NCBI GenBank assembly: GCA_020636745.1
Contig: JACJXH010000006.1
Span: 186,001 to 250,000 of the forward strand
Direction of reading: 5' to 3'
DNA: 64,000 nt
DNA from: Lentimicrobiaceae bacterium
Lineage (GTDB): Bacteria > Bacteroidota > Bacteroidia > Bacteroidales > Lentimicrobiaceae
The notes beneath the pieces were generated by a model that saw nothing but the letters and a program-made list of their open reading frames with translations, did no database searches and was not told where the DNA came from. The translations under genes were made by a program, and so were the position numbers. Of the stretch, positions 18,096-27,298 are shown piece by piece; the stretch's first letter is position 1, and each line of letters opens with the position of its first letter.

Positions 18096-18970
18096 TATCG
18101 TCTGGCTTCTCTGGCTTTAAATAGCCCCAGAAGTGGTCTAACATAGTCTTCACCTGAGCTTATGCGTGCAAAATCAACTCCGCTTTTTCGGAAAGCCTGT
18201 TCAAGTAGATGCACTCTTTGTGTCGCATGCCTGGCATAATCCCTGCGTACATTTGCACTTGAAGTGTCAACCCACAAACTTTTGTCCAGCTCTTTATTAT
18301 AAAGACGCACAAGACCCATGTCGGGAAGTGTAAGGTCGCGTTTGTCATAAATATGCAGGGCAACAAGGTCGTGCTTGCGTCCGGCAATTTTCAGGGCATC
18401 TTCGAACCCCTTGTCAATAAAGTCGGAGATAAGAAAGGCTGTGCATCGTTTTTTCATGGCATTGGTCAGAAAACGCAATGCTTCGGCAATATTTGTTTTC
18501 TGACTTTGCGGTTTGAAATCAATCAGTTCTCTGATAATGCGGAGTATATGGCTCAGCCCTTTTTGAGGTGGTATGAACTTTTCAATCCGGTCGCTGAAAA
18601 AAATAACGCCCACTTTATCATTGTTGTGAATGGCCGAAAAAGCAAGAACAGCTGCAATTTCAGTCATTAATTCCTCTTTCAGCCTTTTTTCAGTTCCAAA
18701 CTCATTCGAACCGCTTACATCAATCAGAAGAGCTACTGTTAGTTCGCGTTCTTCGTCAAAGATTTTTATATACGGATGGTTGAAACGGGCGGTAACATTC
18801 CAATCGATGTTTCGGATGTCGTCGCCGTACTGATATTCACGTACTTCGCTGAAAGCCATACCGCGGCCCTTAAAAGCACTATGATACTGCCCGGAGAAGA
18901 TGTGGTTTGACAATCCCCGGGTTTTGATTTCAATTTGTCGTACTTTTTTCAGAATATCGCTAGTTTCCAT
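18095..18970 (-). CDS. DUF58 (VWA-like) protein of the Bat/MoxR cluster
   Basis: 291 residues, no signal peptide, cytoplasmic. It contains the DUF58 signature (GRGMAFSEVREYQYGDDIRN, then IDWNVTARF) and a VWA-like core with LLIDVSGS, usually taken as a MIDAS site. DUF58 proteins are frequent partners of MoxR ATPases. It is 42 nt from moxR and overlaps the next gene by 1 nt. It may act as an adaptor that recruits MoxR to substrates at the membrane Bat complex. Confidence 0.93.
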   Translation of the reverse strand: METSDILKKVRQIEIKTRGLSNHIFSGQYHSAFKGRGMAFSEVREYQYGDDIRNIDWNVTARFNHPYIKIFDEERELTVALLIDVSGSNEFGTEKRLKEELMTEIAAVLAFSAIHNNDKVGVIFFSDRIEKFIPPQKGLSHILRIIRELIDFKPQSQKTNIAEALRFLTNAMKKRCTAFLISDFIDKGFEDALKIAGRKHDLVALHIYDKRDLTLPDMGLVRLYNKELDKSLWVDTSSANVRRDYARHATQRVHLLEQAFRKSGVDFARISSGEDYVRPLLGLFKAREARR

Positions 18971-19012
18971 TACGCTTTTATCCTTTCCTGACGATGCTTG
19001 ATTTGAGGCTGA

Positions 19013-20005
19013 TTAAGGCACTTCAACTGTGTTCAGGATTTCGTTGATAATGTCATTGGTAGTAATGTTTTCGGCTTCGGCTTCGTAAGTAAGGCCAATT
19101 CGATGACGCATAACATCATGGGCAACTGCTCTTACATCTTCAGGAATTACATAACCACGTCGCTTGATAAATGCATAAGCTTTGGCTGCTAAAGCCAGAT
19201 TTATACTGGCACGCGGAGATGCTCCGTAAGCAATCAGTCCTTCAAATTTTTTCAGCTTGTTTTCAGCCGGGAAACGGGATGCAAAAACAATGTCGGTAAT
19301 GTAGTTTTCAATTTTTTCGTCCAGATAAACTTCTCTGGTGAGGTTTCTGGCCTTTAGTATTTGTTCGGGTGTAATAATAGGTTTTATCACCGGTTGAGCC
19401 TCGGCCATATTTTGCCTCATGATCAGCTTTTCTTCTTCGCGGGTTGGGTAACCTATTATAACCTTAAGCATAAACCTGTCAACCTGTGCTTCTGGCAGTG
19501 GGTAGGTGCCTTCCTGTTCAATAGGGTTTTGAGTGGCCAGCACCAAAAATGGTTCAGCAAGCGGATAGGTTTGTTCTCCAATAGTTACCTGTTTTTCCTG
19601 CATTGCTTCCAGCAAGGCACTCTGCACTTTGGCAGGTGAACGGTTAATTTCATCGGCAAGAATAAAGTTGGCGAAAATCGGACCTTTGCGCACAATAAAT
19701 TCTTCTTTTTTCTGGCTGTAAATCATGGTTCCGATTAAGTCGGCCGGCAAAAGATCGGGGGTGAACTGTATACGGCTGAACCGGGCTTCAATTATCCCTG
19801 CCAGTGATTTAATGGCCAGTGTTTTTGCGAGTCCGGGAACACCTTCCAGAAGTATATGCCCGTTAGATAGCAGGCCAATCAGTAAGCGTTCAACCATATG
19901 TTTCTGGCCAACAATTACCTTATGCATTTCCATCTCAATCAGGTCAATAAAGGCGCTTTCCTTTTGAATCCTTTCGTTTAGTTCCTTGATATCAGTTTCA
20001 ATCAT
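19013..20005 (-). CDS. moxR: MoxR family AAA+ ATPase
   Basis: 330 residues. AAA+ core with Walker A GVPGLAKT (55-62), Walker B FILADEINR, sensor 1 LATQNPIEQEG, and the PEAQVDRFMLKV arginine-finger region. This is the MoxR subfamily, chaperone-like ATPases that act on VWA-domain proteins. It is the first gene of the Bat operon and probably acts on the DUF58, BatA and BatB proteins encoded downstream. A TAnnTTTG-like box (minus strand, 20023-20030) lies 18 nt upstream of the start, without a clear -33 partner. Confidence 0.95.
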   Translation of the reverse strand: MIETDIKELNERIQKESAFIDLIEMEMHKVIVGQKHMVERLLIGLLSNGHILLEGVPGLAKTLAIKSLAGIIEARFSRIQFTPDLLPADLIGTMIYSQKKEEFIVRKGPIFANFILADEINRSPAKVQSALLEAMQEKQVTIGEQTYPLAEPFLVLATQNPIEQEGTYPLPEAQVDRFMLKVIIGYPTREEEKLIMRQNMAEAQPVIKPIITPEQILKARNLTREVYLDEKIENYITDIVFASRFPAENKLKKFEGLIAYGASPRASINLALAAKAYAFIKRRGYVIPEDVRAVAHDVMRHRIGLTYEAEAENITTNDIINEILNTVEVP

Positions 20006-20090
20006 GGCTTCATATTTTTCGACAAAAATACTCAGGACTCTGCTATTGCGCTATTGACGCGGTGTTAAAAATTGTTAATCACCTTTAAAA

Positions 20091-20129
20091 AGAAAAAGAG
20101 CAGTCTGCTTTTACCACATGACTGCTCTT
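20091..20129 (-). terminator. Rho-independent terminator after the peptidase gene
   Basis: Perfect 10-bp stem (AAGAGCAGTC with GACTGCTCTT, 14-nt loop) followed on the minus strand by two T runs. It isolates the peptidase gene from the Bat operon. Confidence 0.85.
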
Positions 20130-20148
20130 AATGTTGATGAGAGTTGGG

Positions 20149-21351
20149 TTATAATTTCAGTTTCTTTTTAATCGTTTGTGGAATTGCATTGCGATTTACC
20201 ATAATGGATATGGTATTTAACCTGAAATAAGATTCGGAAATATTCAGGTATCCTCCGTATTTGTTGCTACCTGAAGCCCATGAATTTTTGGTTTTATAGT
20301 AAATTGTTCCATTCTGATCTTTAACCATGCCGGTCATATGCATCAAATGGTCATCTGTTGCCTGGTAATTGTTAAATGCTTCCTGTCGCATTTCTGCTGT
20401 AATCTGTTTTTCTGTTCCCGGAGTTTTGAAATTATACAGTTCGGCATTTTTTTCACGTTCACTCAGTTTTTCCCACCGGGTGCGTTCGGTCCCATCCATG
20501 TTTTTTGTCTCTTTTTCAGGAACAATAGCCACTCCGTTGGTATGTGAAAAGCCTTTATCGCTGACATCGCCATCCCAGCAAACTGTATAACCTTTTTCAA
20601 AGGCATAGTTCATCACCTGAACCATTTCTTCCATCGGTATATTATAATATAAGTCATGCGACCAGTTGTCGGGAATCTCAAGGTCGAATTGCGAATAATA
20701 AGGATGATGCGTGTAGGAGGTAAGTTCAATATAGTCGCTGGCATTGAACCCCGTTTCTTTGGCAAACTGCTCAGGAGATACTTCTTTGTTTTTTATGCTG
20801 AATTTTTCGGGGGTTGGCGAAAGGTAAGCCGATAAAAGTGCCAGGTAGGCATCAGGCCATACCTGAGATAACTTGCCTCCTTCGTTTGCAATAACAGCGT
20901 CAAGATATGATTTCAGAACTTTGTCGAGTTCTGCATGATTGTGTTTGGCTTCTCCTTTTATTAGCCCGGTATAAGCTTGTTCAGGAGCAAATCCATAGGT
21001 TTTTATTACGTTTATAACGTCATGAGCCTGTCCGCCGGGGCCAAAATTCGCATTTCCATGAAGTCTGACATATTTTTCGGCTTTTTGACGATAAGCATAA
21101 TTGACGAAAAACATTTCGGAGAGATCTAATGTGTCTTGTCCCATTTTTAATAACTCTGATTCCACAAATGAAGTGGTGGCAAAACTCCAGCAAGTGCCCG
21201 ATCTGTATTGATCTTTAACAGGACTGGCTGCTATATCATAAATGGTTTCAAAAACGAAACCTTCATCTTTGGCTTTTATTGAGTCCTGAGCAGATAATGA
21301 AAATGCTGAATTCAGCAATAAAAGGCAAGCAATTATAAATTGATGTTTCAT
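20149..21351 (-). CDS. Secreted C1-family aminopeptidase (bleomycin hydrolase/PepC-like)
   Basis: 400 residues. A signal peptide (FIIACLLLLNSAFSLSAQ) precedes a papain-like fold of the bleomycin hydrolase type. Q48 and the nucleophile C54 lie in SPVKDQYRSGTCWSF, the catalytic His is H338 (LMHMTG) and Asn is N356 (KNSWA). Cytosolic PepC enzymes lack a signal peptide, so this copy probably works in the periplasm or outside, trimming peptides for uptake. It has its own terminator and is divergent from the T9SS cargo gene. Confidence 0.93.
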   Translation of the reverse strand: MKHQFIIACLLLLNSAFSLSAQDSIKAKDEGFVFETIYDIAASPVKDQYRSGTCWSFATTSFVESELLKMGQDTLDLSEMFFVNYAYRQKAEKYVRLHGNANFGPGGQAHDVINVIKTYGFAPEQAYTGLIKGEAKHNHAELDKVLKSYLDAVIANEGGKLSQVWPDAYLALLSAYLSPTPEKFSIKNKEVSPEQFAKETGFNASDYIELTSYTHHPYYSQFDLEIPDNWSHDLYYNIPMEEMVQVMNYAFEKGYTVCWDGDVSDKGFSHTNGVAIVPEKETKNMDGTERTRWEKLSEREKNAELYNFKTPGTEKQITAEMRQEAFNNYQATDDHLMHMTGMVKDQNGTIYYKTKNSWASGSNKYGGYLNISESYFRLNTISIMVNRNAIPQTIKKKLKL

Positions 21352-21718
21352 GGTTTAAGTGGTTAATGTTTTTATTGTGGACAGAACAGGTTGTTTTGTC
21401 AGATAACTGATGGCAAACCTATCAAAAAAACACCATAAATCTCTATATTTTGGTTGAAAAATAGGTGTGTTGCTTTTTTTTTGCTGAAAAGCTGAAAACA
21501 GATATAGATAATTGGTAAATTACCATACATTTGCCGATCAAAATAGCCCGCTGAAATAATTACACCAGATACCTGTACAACTGCGTTCAGGATGCGGTGA
21601 ATTGTGGATTTGTTGTGCAATAAAAAAAGGAAAAACCTATTGCAGGTGTGTAAAAAAGACGTAAATTGCACCCCTGTTTTACTTGCTGAAACTCATTTTA
21701 TCAATTAATAACAAGGAT
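21352..21718. other. Divergent intergenic region with promoters
   Basis: 367 nt between the peptidase gene (minus) and the propeller protein (plus). A minus-strand TAnnTTTG-type box (CAAACCTA on plus, 21414-21421) fits the peptidase promoter. The rest is AT-rich. The open frame on the minus strand here encodes an aromatic-rich chain without a credible start and is not accepted as a gene. Confidence 0.4.
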
Positions 21719-24577
21719 ATGAAAAATAGAAATTTACTCATTGGCTTTCTGGCATTAATGTTTGGAGCAGGAGTATTTGTGTTGACAACTTCCGCCACTT
21801 TCCGGCAGGTTATCAATGCTCCGGCTACCGGCTTTTCGGTTGATGGATTGGCAGATGGCTGGGGATTGCTTTCTCAAATGCGTAACAATCAGACTACGGG
21901 TCAGGTAAATCCGGCTGATGTTTTGAAAGCAAGGCAACAGGTTGCAGCTTTAAAATCATCCAATGCCATTGGCTTGAATTGGATTTCAATGGGTCCTGAT
22001 AATTTTGCTGGTCGTACCCGTGCTTTAATCCTTGACAATCAGGATGCTTCACGTAAAACAATTTTTACCGGCTCAGTTTCCGGTGGCTTGTGGAAATCAA
22101 CCACACAGGGTTTAACATGGAATCAGATTAATACAGATAATGTGCTCATCAACGTAAGTTGCATGACACAGTCACCTGATGGAGATATTTATGTTGGAAC
22201 CGGTGAATCATTCGCCAGCGAGCGTTTTAATTTATTCAGCGGATTTATCGGTCAGGGTATTTACAAATCAACTGATGGAAACAATTTTGTAAAACTGGCT
22301 TCCACAAATCCCGGCACTTTTAACAATACTCAGGCTGAATGGGCTTTTGTAAACAAAATTGCCGCAGGTACAGGCAATCATGTGTTTGCTGCTACCAATG
22401 GAGGTTTGAAATATTCTGGCGATGGTGGCCAAACATGGACAATGGCCAAAGCCGGTACTGAAGATTTGGCTGCTGCCAGCTCAGATGTTAAAATGGCTTC
22501 TGATGGTACAGTTGCTGCTTCTGTTGGTAACAAGCTTTATATTTCGTCAAACGGTGATGCAAGTAATTTCGTTCTTCGTTCAACAGGTGCTGGTGCCGAT
22601 AGCCTGCCCGTAAATGGTTTGTCAAGAATTGAAGTTGCTTTTGCCCCTTCAGATCCTTCGACCATTTATGCCGTATTAATTGCTGATGGTTCTGAAAGTG
22701 CTTATTTGCTTGGACAGCTGCAGGGTATTTATGTTTCTAAAGACAAAGGTTTAACCTGGAGACTTGTGGGCCCTGGTGCTAGTACTGTATTTAATGTTTT
22801 TGGCAATGCTGCCAATACTGTTCACAGAGGAAATTATGCCGCAAGCGTAACCGTAAGTGAAACCAATCCCGACGAAGTTTATGTTGGAGGTGTTAATGTA
22901 TGGGAAGGTAAAAAAATTCTTGAAACAGGGTTTTATCAATGGCAACTGAAATCATATGGTGATGCAGGTTCTTATATCCATGCCATAGTTTTTGACCCAA
23001 CCAGACCCGGTACATGTTATTTTGCATCTGATTTTGGTGTTGGTGCAACCGAAAGCAATTTCTCAGATTTTAAAAACCTGAATCGCAATTATCGTACAGC
23101 TATGTTCTACACCGTAGCATTCGACGATAAAGGCCGTACATTAGGCGGCGCACAGGGTGGTGGCGTTGTTTTCCTTGATAAAGAAGGAAATACACCTGAA
23201 ACCGGTAACCAGATTCTTGGTACTTTTGTTGGTGGTTCTGTTGAAATGTCAATGGTAAACCCAACTTCTGTATTTTATTCAGGCACTGGTGGATACATGG
23301 TTCGTTCACAGGATTTGGGCGTTTCAGAAGCCAATGCTTTTGTACCTGATGCTATCGCAAATGCCAATGCCGGTGTATTTATTACTCCATTCCGTTTGTG
23401 GGAGAGTTTTAACAATAGCAATTCACGTGATAGTGTGACTTTTGTTGCCAAACAAAATTATTCAGCAGGTGATGTAGTGATGGTAAAAAGCAAGAATGCT
23501 TTCAGTAGCTCGCAAAAATTCCCATTCAACTATACTCTTACTTCAAATCTTGCCAATGGCGATTCAATCAGGGTTAAGGATGTCATCTCTACTCGATTCT
23601 TCCTGGGCGTAACAAACGCTGTTTATATGACCAAAGAAGTGCTTGATTTTGCGATTGAGCCCAAGTTCTTCAAAATCGCTACAATTACCGGTATTCCTAC
23701 CGCTATGGCTTATTCATCAGATGCTAATTACCTGTTTGTTGGTACCAGCGATGGAAAGCTTATCAGAATTGCCAATATTGCACTTGCTTATGACTCTATC
23801 AGAGCCGATGTGACCAGTGCAAGTTGTATCATTTCCAACTCTGTTGTGAAAGATTTTGGAAACCGTTATGTAACTTCTGTTGCAGTTGACCCCAATAATG
23901 ATAGTCAGGTAATTGTTACTTTAGGCAATTATGGTAACAACGAGTATATCTATCGTTCTACCAATGCACTTGCTGAAACGCCTGATTTCAATTCAATTCA
24001 GGGCAACCTGCCTGCAATGCCGGTTTATAGTGTGCTGATTGAGATGAATAACTCTAATCGCGTAATTATAGGAACTGACAATGGCGTGTTTACAACTGAG
24101 TCGCTTGGCGGAAGTGTAAACTGGACACCTGAAAATGAAGGCGTAGGCGCCTTACCAGTAATGATGATTCGTCAGCAAACAGTTAGTCGTCCATGGATTG
24201 ACGGTATCACAGGTGTAAATAACTATGGAGCCATCTATATGGCCACTCATGGAAAAGGAATTTATGAAAACAGGCTTTTTGTTGGAATTGACGGCCCTGA
24301 GAACCCTGCTGTGAATAAGGTTAATAGTCTGCGTGTTTATCCTAACCCAGTAAGTTCTGTTGTTAATTTTAATATGGATTTGGCAGGTTTAACCCCGGTT
24401 ACCGTTAAAGTTTATAACCTTAAGGGCATTGAAGTTAAATCAGTTGAATTCGGTACTTTAAGCCGCGGTGAACATCAGTTGGCTGTTTCAGCTGAAGGAC
24501 TTTCAAGAGGAACTTACCTGCTTCAGGTAATCGCCGGAAATGATGTTAAAACAGCTAAGTTTGTTGTTGTAAAATAA
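21719..24577 (+). CDS. T9SS-secreted BNR/sortilin-type beta-propeller protein
   Basis: 952 residues from the ATG at 21719, chosen because it has an AAGGA site 3-7 nt upstream and begins a good signal peptide (NRNLLIGFLALMFGAGVFVL). The frame opens 12 codons earlier. Repeated blades contain BNR/Asp-box-like turns (STTQGLTWNQI, STDGNNF, GDGGQTWTM, SKDKGLTWRL). The C-terminal 80 residues form a type A T9SS sorting domain (LRVYPNPVSSVVNFNM, VKVYNLKGIEVKSV, RGTYLLQV, KFVVVK). The product should therefore be exported and attached to, or released from, the surface. The ligand or substrate is unknown. Confidence 0.9.
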   Translation: MKNRNLLIGFLALMFGAGVFVLTTSATFRQVINAPATGFSVDGLADGWGLLSQMRNNQTTGQVNPADVLKARQQVAALKSSNAIGLNWISMGPDNFAGRTRALILDNQDASRKTIFTGSVSGGLWKSTTQGLTWNQINTDNVLINVSCMTQSPDGDIYVGTGESFASERFNLFSGFIGQGIYKSTDGNNFVKLASTNPGTFNNTQAEWAFVNKIAAGTGNHVFAATNGGLKYSGDGGQTWTMAKAGTEDLAAASSDVKMASDGTVAASVGNKLYISSNGDASNFVLRSTGAGADSLPVNGLSRIEVAFAPSDPSTIYAVLIADGSESAYLLGQLQGIYVSKDKGLTWRLVGPGASTVFNVFGNAANTVHRGNYAASVTVSETNPDEVYVGGVNVWEGKKILETGFYQWQLKSYGDAGSYIHAIVFDPTRPGTCYFASDFGVGATESNFSDFKNLNRNYRTAMFYTVAFDDKGRTLGGAQGGGVVFLDKEGNTPETGNQILGTFVGGSVEMSMVNPTSVFYSGTGGYMVRSQDLGVSEANAFVPDAIANANAGVFITPFRLWESFNNSNSRDSVTFVAKQNYSAGDVVMVKSKNAFSSSQKFPFNYTLTSNLANGDSIRVKDVISTRFFLGVTNAVYMTKEVLDFAIEPKFFKIATITGIPTAMAYSSDANYLFVGTSDGKLIRIANIALAYDSIRADVTSASCIISNSVVKDFGNRYVTSVAVDPNNDSQVIVTLGNYGNNEYIYRSTNALAETPDFNSIQGNLPAMPVYSVLIEMNNSNRVIIGTDNGVFTTESLGGSVNWTPENEGVGALPVMMIRQQTVSRPWIDGITGVNNYGAIYMATHGKGIYENRLFVGIDGPENPAVNKVNSLRVYPNPVSSVVNFNMDLAGLTPVTVKVYNLKGIEVKSVEFGTLSRGEHQLAVSAEGLSRGTYLLQVIAGNDVKTAKFVVVK

Positions 24578-24587
24578 TTGGAGCATG

Positions 24588-24616
24588 GGGCCGGTTAAAC
24601 TGCCGGCCCTTGTTTA
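24588..24616 (+). terminator. GC-rich hairpin between the two T9SS cargo genes
   Basis: Stem GGGCCGG/CCGGCCC with an 8-nt loop, followed by a weak T tract (TTGTTT). It lies in the 63-nt gap between the two cargo genes and may act as a partial terminator or an mRNA end-stabiliser that sets their relative expression. Confidence 0.5.
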
Positions 24617-24640
24617 AACAGAAATTAATAAATCAGAATT

Positions 24641-26113
24641 ATGAAAAAAATATACCTCTCGGTTCTTGCTTCTCTGGCGTTTCTGATTACCATGGCTTCG
24701 CCTGATATCTATACACCGGAGCTGGTAGCTCCCAACGATAATGCTACAGGTGCAGCCCCCAATGTTGAGCTTGACTGGAATGCAGTTACCGGACAACTTG
24801 GCCTGTATTATGAAGTACAACTCAGTACCTCTGCAGGTTTTGAAACCCCTGTTGTATTTACAACCGAATTATCAAGTTTCCGCACTTCTAATCTGTTGTT
24901 CGGTCAACAATATTATTGGAGGGTAAGAGCCATTGATAATCAGGGAACATCTGACTGGTCAGTTTCAAGAAATTTCACAGTTATTGTTAAGCCGGTTATC
25001 AGAAGACCAAATGATAACTCAAGCGGCGCAATGCCCAATGTACAGGTTATTTGGGAAGCCATTGCCGGTATAGGTTTGTTTGATGTACAGTTTGATACTG
25101 CCAGTACTTTTAATAGTCCTGCTTTCCGTGCTATTGCTGTTGCCGGAACCCTTACCCAAACCAATGCTTCAAATTTACTCTTTGCACAGAAATATTTTTT
25201 GAGAGTCAGAGCCCGCCATGCTGCAGATACCAGTGAATGGTCTGTCACCAGAAGCTTTAATGTTGTTGATGCTTTTGCTCTTAAAAAACCAAACGATAAT
25301 TCAGTAGACCTTTCACCTGACGTACAACTGGAGTGGAACAAGATTGACGGTATTGAAAAGTATAATATTTACATGTCAACCGAGTCTGATTTTACTCATT
25401 TTGATACTTATGTAGCTGCTAAGAATCTGTTGAAAACCATTCCAGATACTTTAAAGTTTGGTACTCATTACTACTGGAAAATGGATGCTATTCATGCTTT
25501 AGATACCTTGACATCCAATCAGTTCAGCTTTACCGTTATAGATAAGGTTGCACTGGGAACTCCTGAAAATAATGCCACCAATGTAGAGTTAGGCACTTTG
25601 CTCAAGTGGAATAAAATTAGCGGTGTGTTAAATTATAAATTGCAGCTTGCTTCAAATGCGGCCATGAACAACGCCTTGAATTATACAATTGAAGCTACAA
25701 CCACAGCTGGTCTTGAGCAATTTAAAGTTCCTGCCAATTTACTTGACAGTGCTGCTACTTATTATTGGAGAGTTCAGGCTTTGAGTAGTAAAGATACCAG
25801 TGATTGGAGTGAAACCTGGAATTTCAGATGCGTAGCTTTAGGTATTGATAATCCTTCACAGTTAGCCGGAATCAGAATTTATCCTGTTCCTGCTGCTTCA
25901 AGCGTGAATGTACAGCTTAAAAGTAATTATACCGGCAAGGCTGTTGTTGCTCTTTTTGACCTGCTGGGTAAAGGCAGAATTGAACGTGAAGTGAATATCA
26001 CCAACGGCTTGATTAAAGACTTTCAACTTGGTGAACTTCCCAATGGAGTATATATGCTTCGCACCGAAACTAACGGACGTATTACAACTGCAAAACTGAT
26101 TGTAAAGAAGTAA
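24641..26113 (+). CDS. T9SS-secreted protein with four Fn3-like repeats
   Basis: 490 residues with a signal peptide (KIYLSVLASLAFLITMAS). Four repeats of about 85 residues follow, each opening with P-x-N/D-N-x-x (VAPNDNATGAAPNVELDWNA; RRPNDNSSG; KKPNDNSVD; GTPENNATN) and ending around YYWRVRA and SDWS. These are hallmarks of Fn3-like sandwiches. The C-terminus is a type A T9SS tail (IRIYPVPAASSVNVQL, LPNGVYMLRTE, KLIVKK). It sits 63 nt after the other cargo gene; the pair may work together at the surface as adhesin and binding protein. Confidence 0.9.
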   Translation: MKKIYLSVLASLAFLITMASPDIYTPELVAPNDNATGAAPNVELDWNAVTGQLGLYYEVQLSTSAGFETPVVFTTELSSFRTSNLLFGQQYYWRVRAIDNQGTSDWSVSRNFTVIVKPVIRRPNDNSSGAMPNVQVIWEAIAGIGLFDVQFDTASTFNSPAFRAIAVAGTLTQTNASNLLFAQKYFLRVRARHAADTSEWSVTRSFNVVDAFALKKPNDNSVDLSPDVQLEWNKIDGIEKYNIYMSTESDFTHFDTYVAAKNLLKTIPDTLKFGTHYYWKMDAIHALDTLTSNQFSFTVIDKVALGTPENNATNVELGTLLKWNKISGVLNYKLQLASNAAMNNALNYTIEATTTAGLEQFKVPANLLDSAATYYWRVQALSSKDTSDWSETWNFRCVALGIDNPSQLAGIRIYPVPAASSVNVQLKSNYTGKAVVALFDLLGKGRIEREVNITNGLIKDFQLGELPNGVYMLRTETNGRITTAKLIVKK

Positions 26114-26131
26114 TTGTCTGAAACATAAGTT

Positions 26132-26173
26132 AAAAAAACGTCTCTGCTCCCAAATGGCAGAGACGTTTTTTTT
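26132..26173 (+). terminator. Rho-independent terminator after the Fn3-like gene
   Basis: Stem AAAAAACGTCTCTGC/GCAGAGACGTTTTTT with a 9-nt loop and a run of eight T. Strong intrinsic terminator that ends the T9SS cargo unit. Confidence 0.92.
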
Positions 26174-26187
26174 ATGTAAAGTTTTGA

Positions 26188-26337
26188 TTAGGCAATAACC
26201 ATGCTTAAGTTAATTTCTTGAGGGAGTGAAGGAAGGGAATTTTGAATATTTCCTGTGCTTTCCGTTTCATTGAATAGAATGAAAGCCAGCATCCCGGTCT
26301 GCTGGCCATTACCAGTGAAGTCCTTTTGCCTATTCAT
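26188..26337 (-). CDS. Possible small hypothetical protein (49 residues)
   Basis: Minus-strand frame from the ATG at 26337 to TAA at 26188, 49 residues (starts MNRQKDFTGNGQQTG; ends INLSMVIA). The composition looks protein-like rather than AT-driven, and it lies in an otherwise empty 300-nt gap. There is no recognised family, no signal and no clear ribosome-binding site. It could equally be chance. Confidence 0.22.
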   Translation of the reverse strand: MNRQKDFTGNGQQTGMLAFILFNETESTGNIQNSLPSLPQEINLSMVIA

Positions 26338-26430
26338 AATCGAAGATATTGAATATTAGCCCAGGGCTTTAAAGTAATGGCTGTTTTTTAATTCGGGATG
26401 GGTGCAGGTTGTAAAAGAAGGCTCCGTAAT

Positions 26431-27189
26431 TTAATTGTATCTTTTGCCTAAGCCAAAGCTAACATATAAGGTAAGAAAAAACTGATCAGGTTTCTTAAAC
26501 GCCATTATTGGCACAGGTTTGGCATAAACATCAAGTGCAGCACCTACTTCAATTATTTTTGGGCGTTGATTAATTGTGCCAAATTCGATACTAAGTCCTG
26601 CTTTGGCGTACGCACCCGGGTAAGGTTTAAGCTGATTAAAGCCCTTTGTGAAAGAAGCTCTCCCGAAAATATTGTCAGGGAAATGATTGTCCGGATTATA
26701 CTTTTCAGTTACAGTAATGTATCTGAATGAAGATCCGTCGGTGGTTATAATATACAGGTAAACTGGTTTGGTAAAGGCAACGGACAATCCTCCTGAGTAA
26801 AAAAGGCGCAGTTCTACACCACCTGAATATGGTTTTCTGTTAAGCTGGTATTGCTGACCAACTCCTGCTCTTAAAATATACATGGCATTCAGCTTGCCAT
26901 AAATGTAACTTTTTGTGTTTGTAAAAAACGGGTTGATGGATTTGATTTCTTTGGCATCCTTCATTTCAAGCAGATTGGCTTCAAACATAAATTTATTGAA
27001 GACACTCCTGTTTTGTCCAATCCTGAACTCCAAACCCCAGCCATTAGAATGAATAATGGCACTGCCACTCAATTCCTTTCTGAAGAGTACATTGTCAGCA
27101 ATACTGTCAAAAGCAATATCATCCTGAGCTTTTAACAAGGACGGTATCAAGCTTAATACAACGATAGAAACAGATAGCAATTTTTTCAT
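26431..27189 (-). CDS. Hypothetical outer-membrane beta-barrel protein
   Basis: 252 residues from the ATG at 27189, chosen because a signal peptide starts there (KKLLSVSIVVLSLIPSLLKAQ). A start 27 codons upstream would bury it. The mature chain shows alternating strands (GWGLEFRIGQNRSVFNKFMF; YAKAGLSIEFGTINQRPKII) and ends with FFLTLYVSFGLGKRYN, consistent with a small barrel of the PorT/outer-membrane type common in Bacteroidota. No close family can be named. Monocistronic. Confidence 0.72.
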   Translation of the reverse strand: MKKLLSVSIVVLSLIPSLLKAQDDIAFDSIADNVLFRKELSGSAIIHSNGWGLEFRIGQNRSVFNKFMFEANLLEMKDAKEIKSINPFFTNTKSYIYGKLNAMYILRAGVGQQYQLNRKPYSGGVELRLFYSGGLSVAFTKPVYLYIITTDGSSFRYITVTEKYNPDNHFPDNIFGRASFTKGFNQLKPYPGAYAKAGLSIEFGTINQRPKIIEVGAALDVYAKPVPIMAFKKPDQFFLTLYVSFGLGKRYN

Positions 27190-27298
27190 CCTACATGAAA
27201 AGAATATGTGTGAAGCAAAATTACACAAACAATATGCCGGAATCAACAAAAAAAGCCCATGAATGCTCATAGGCGGAATTTAATCAATGGAGTTGAAA

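Noticed and set aside
21399..21671. Minus-strand 90-codon frame in the divergent gap
   Set aside because: Aromatic-rich chance frame overlapping likely promoters; no family.
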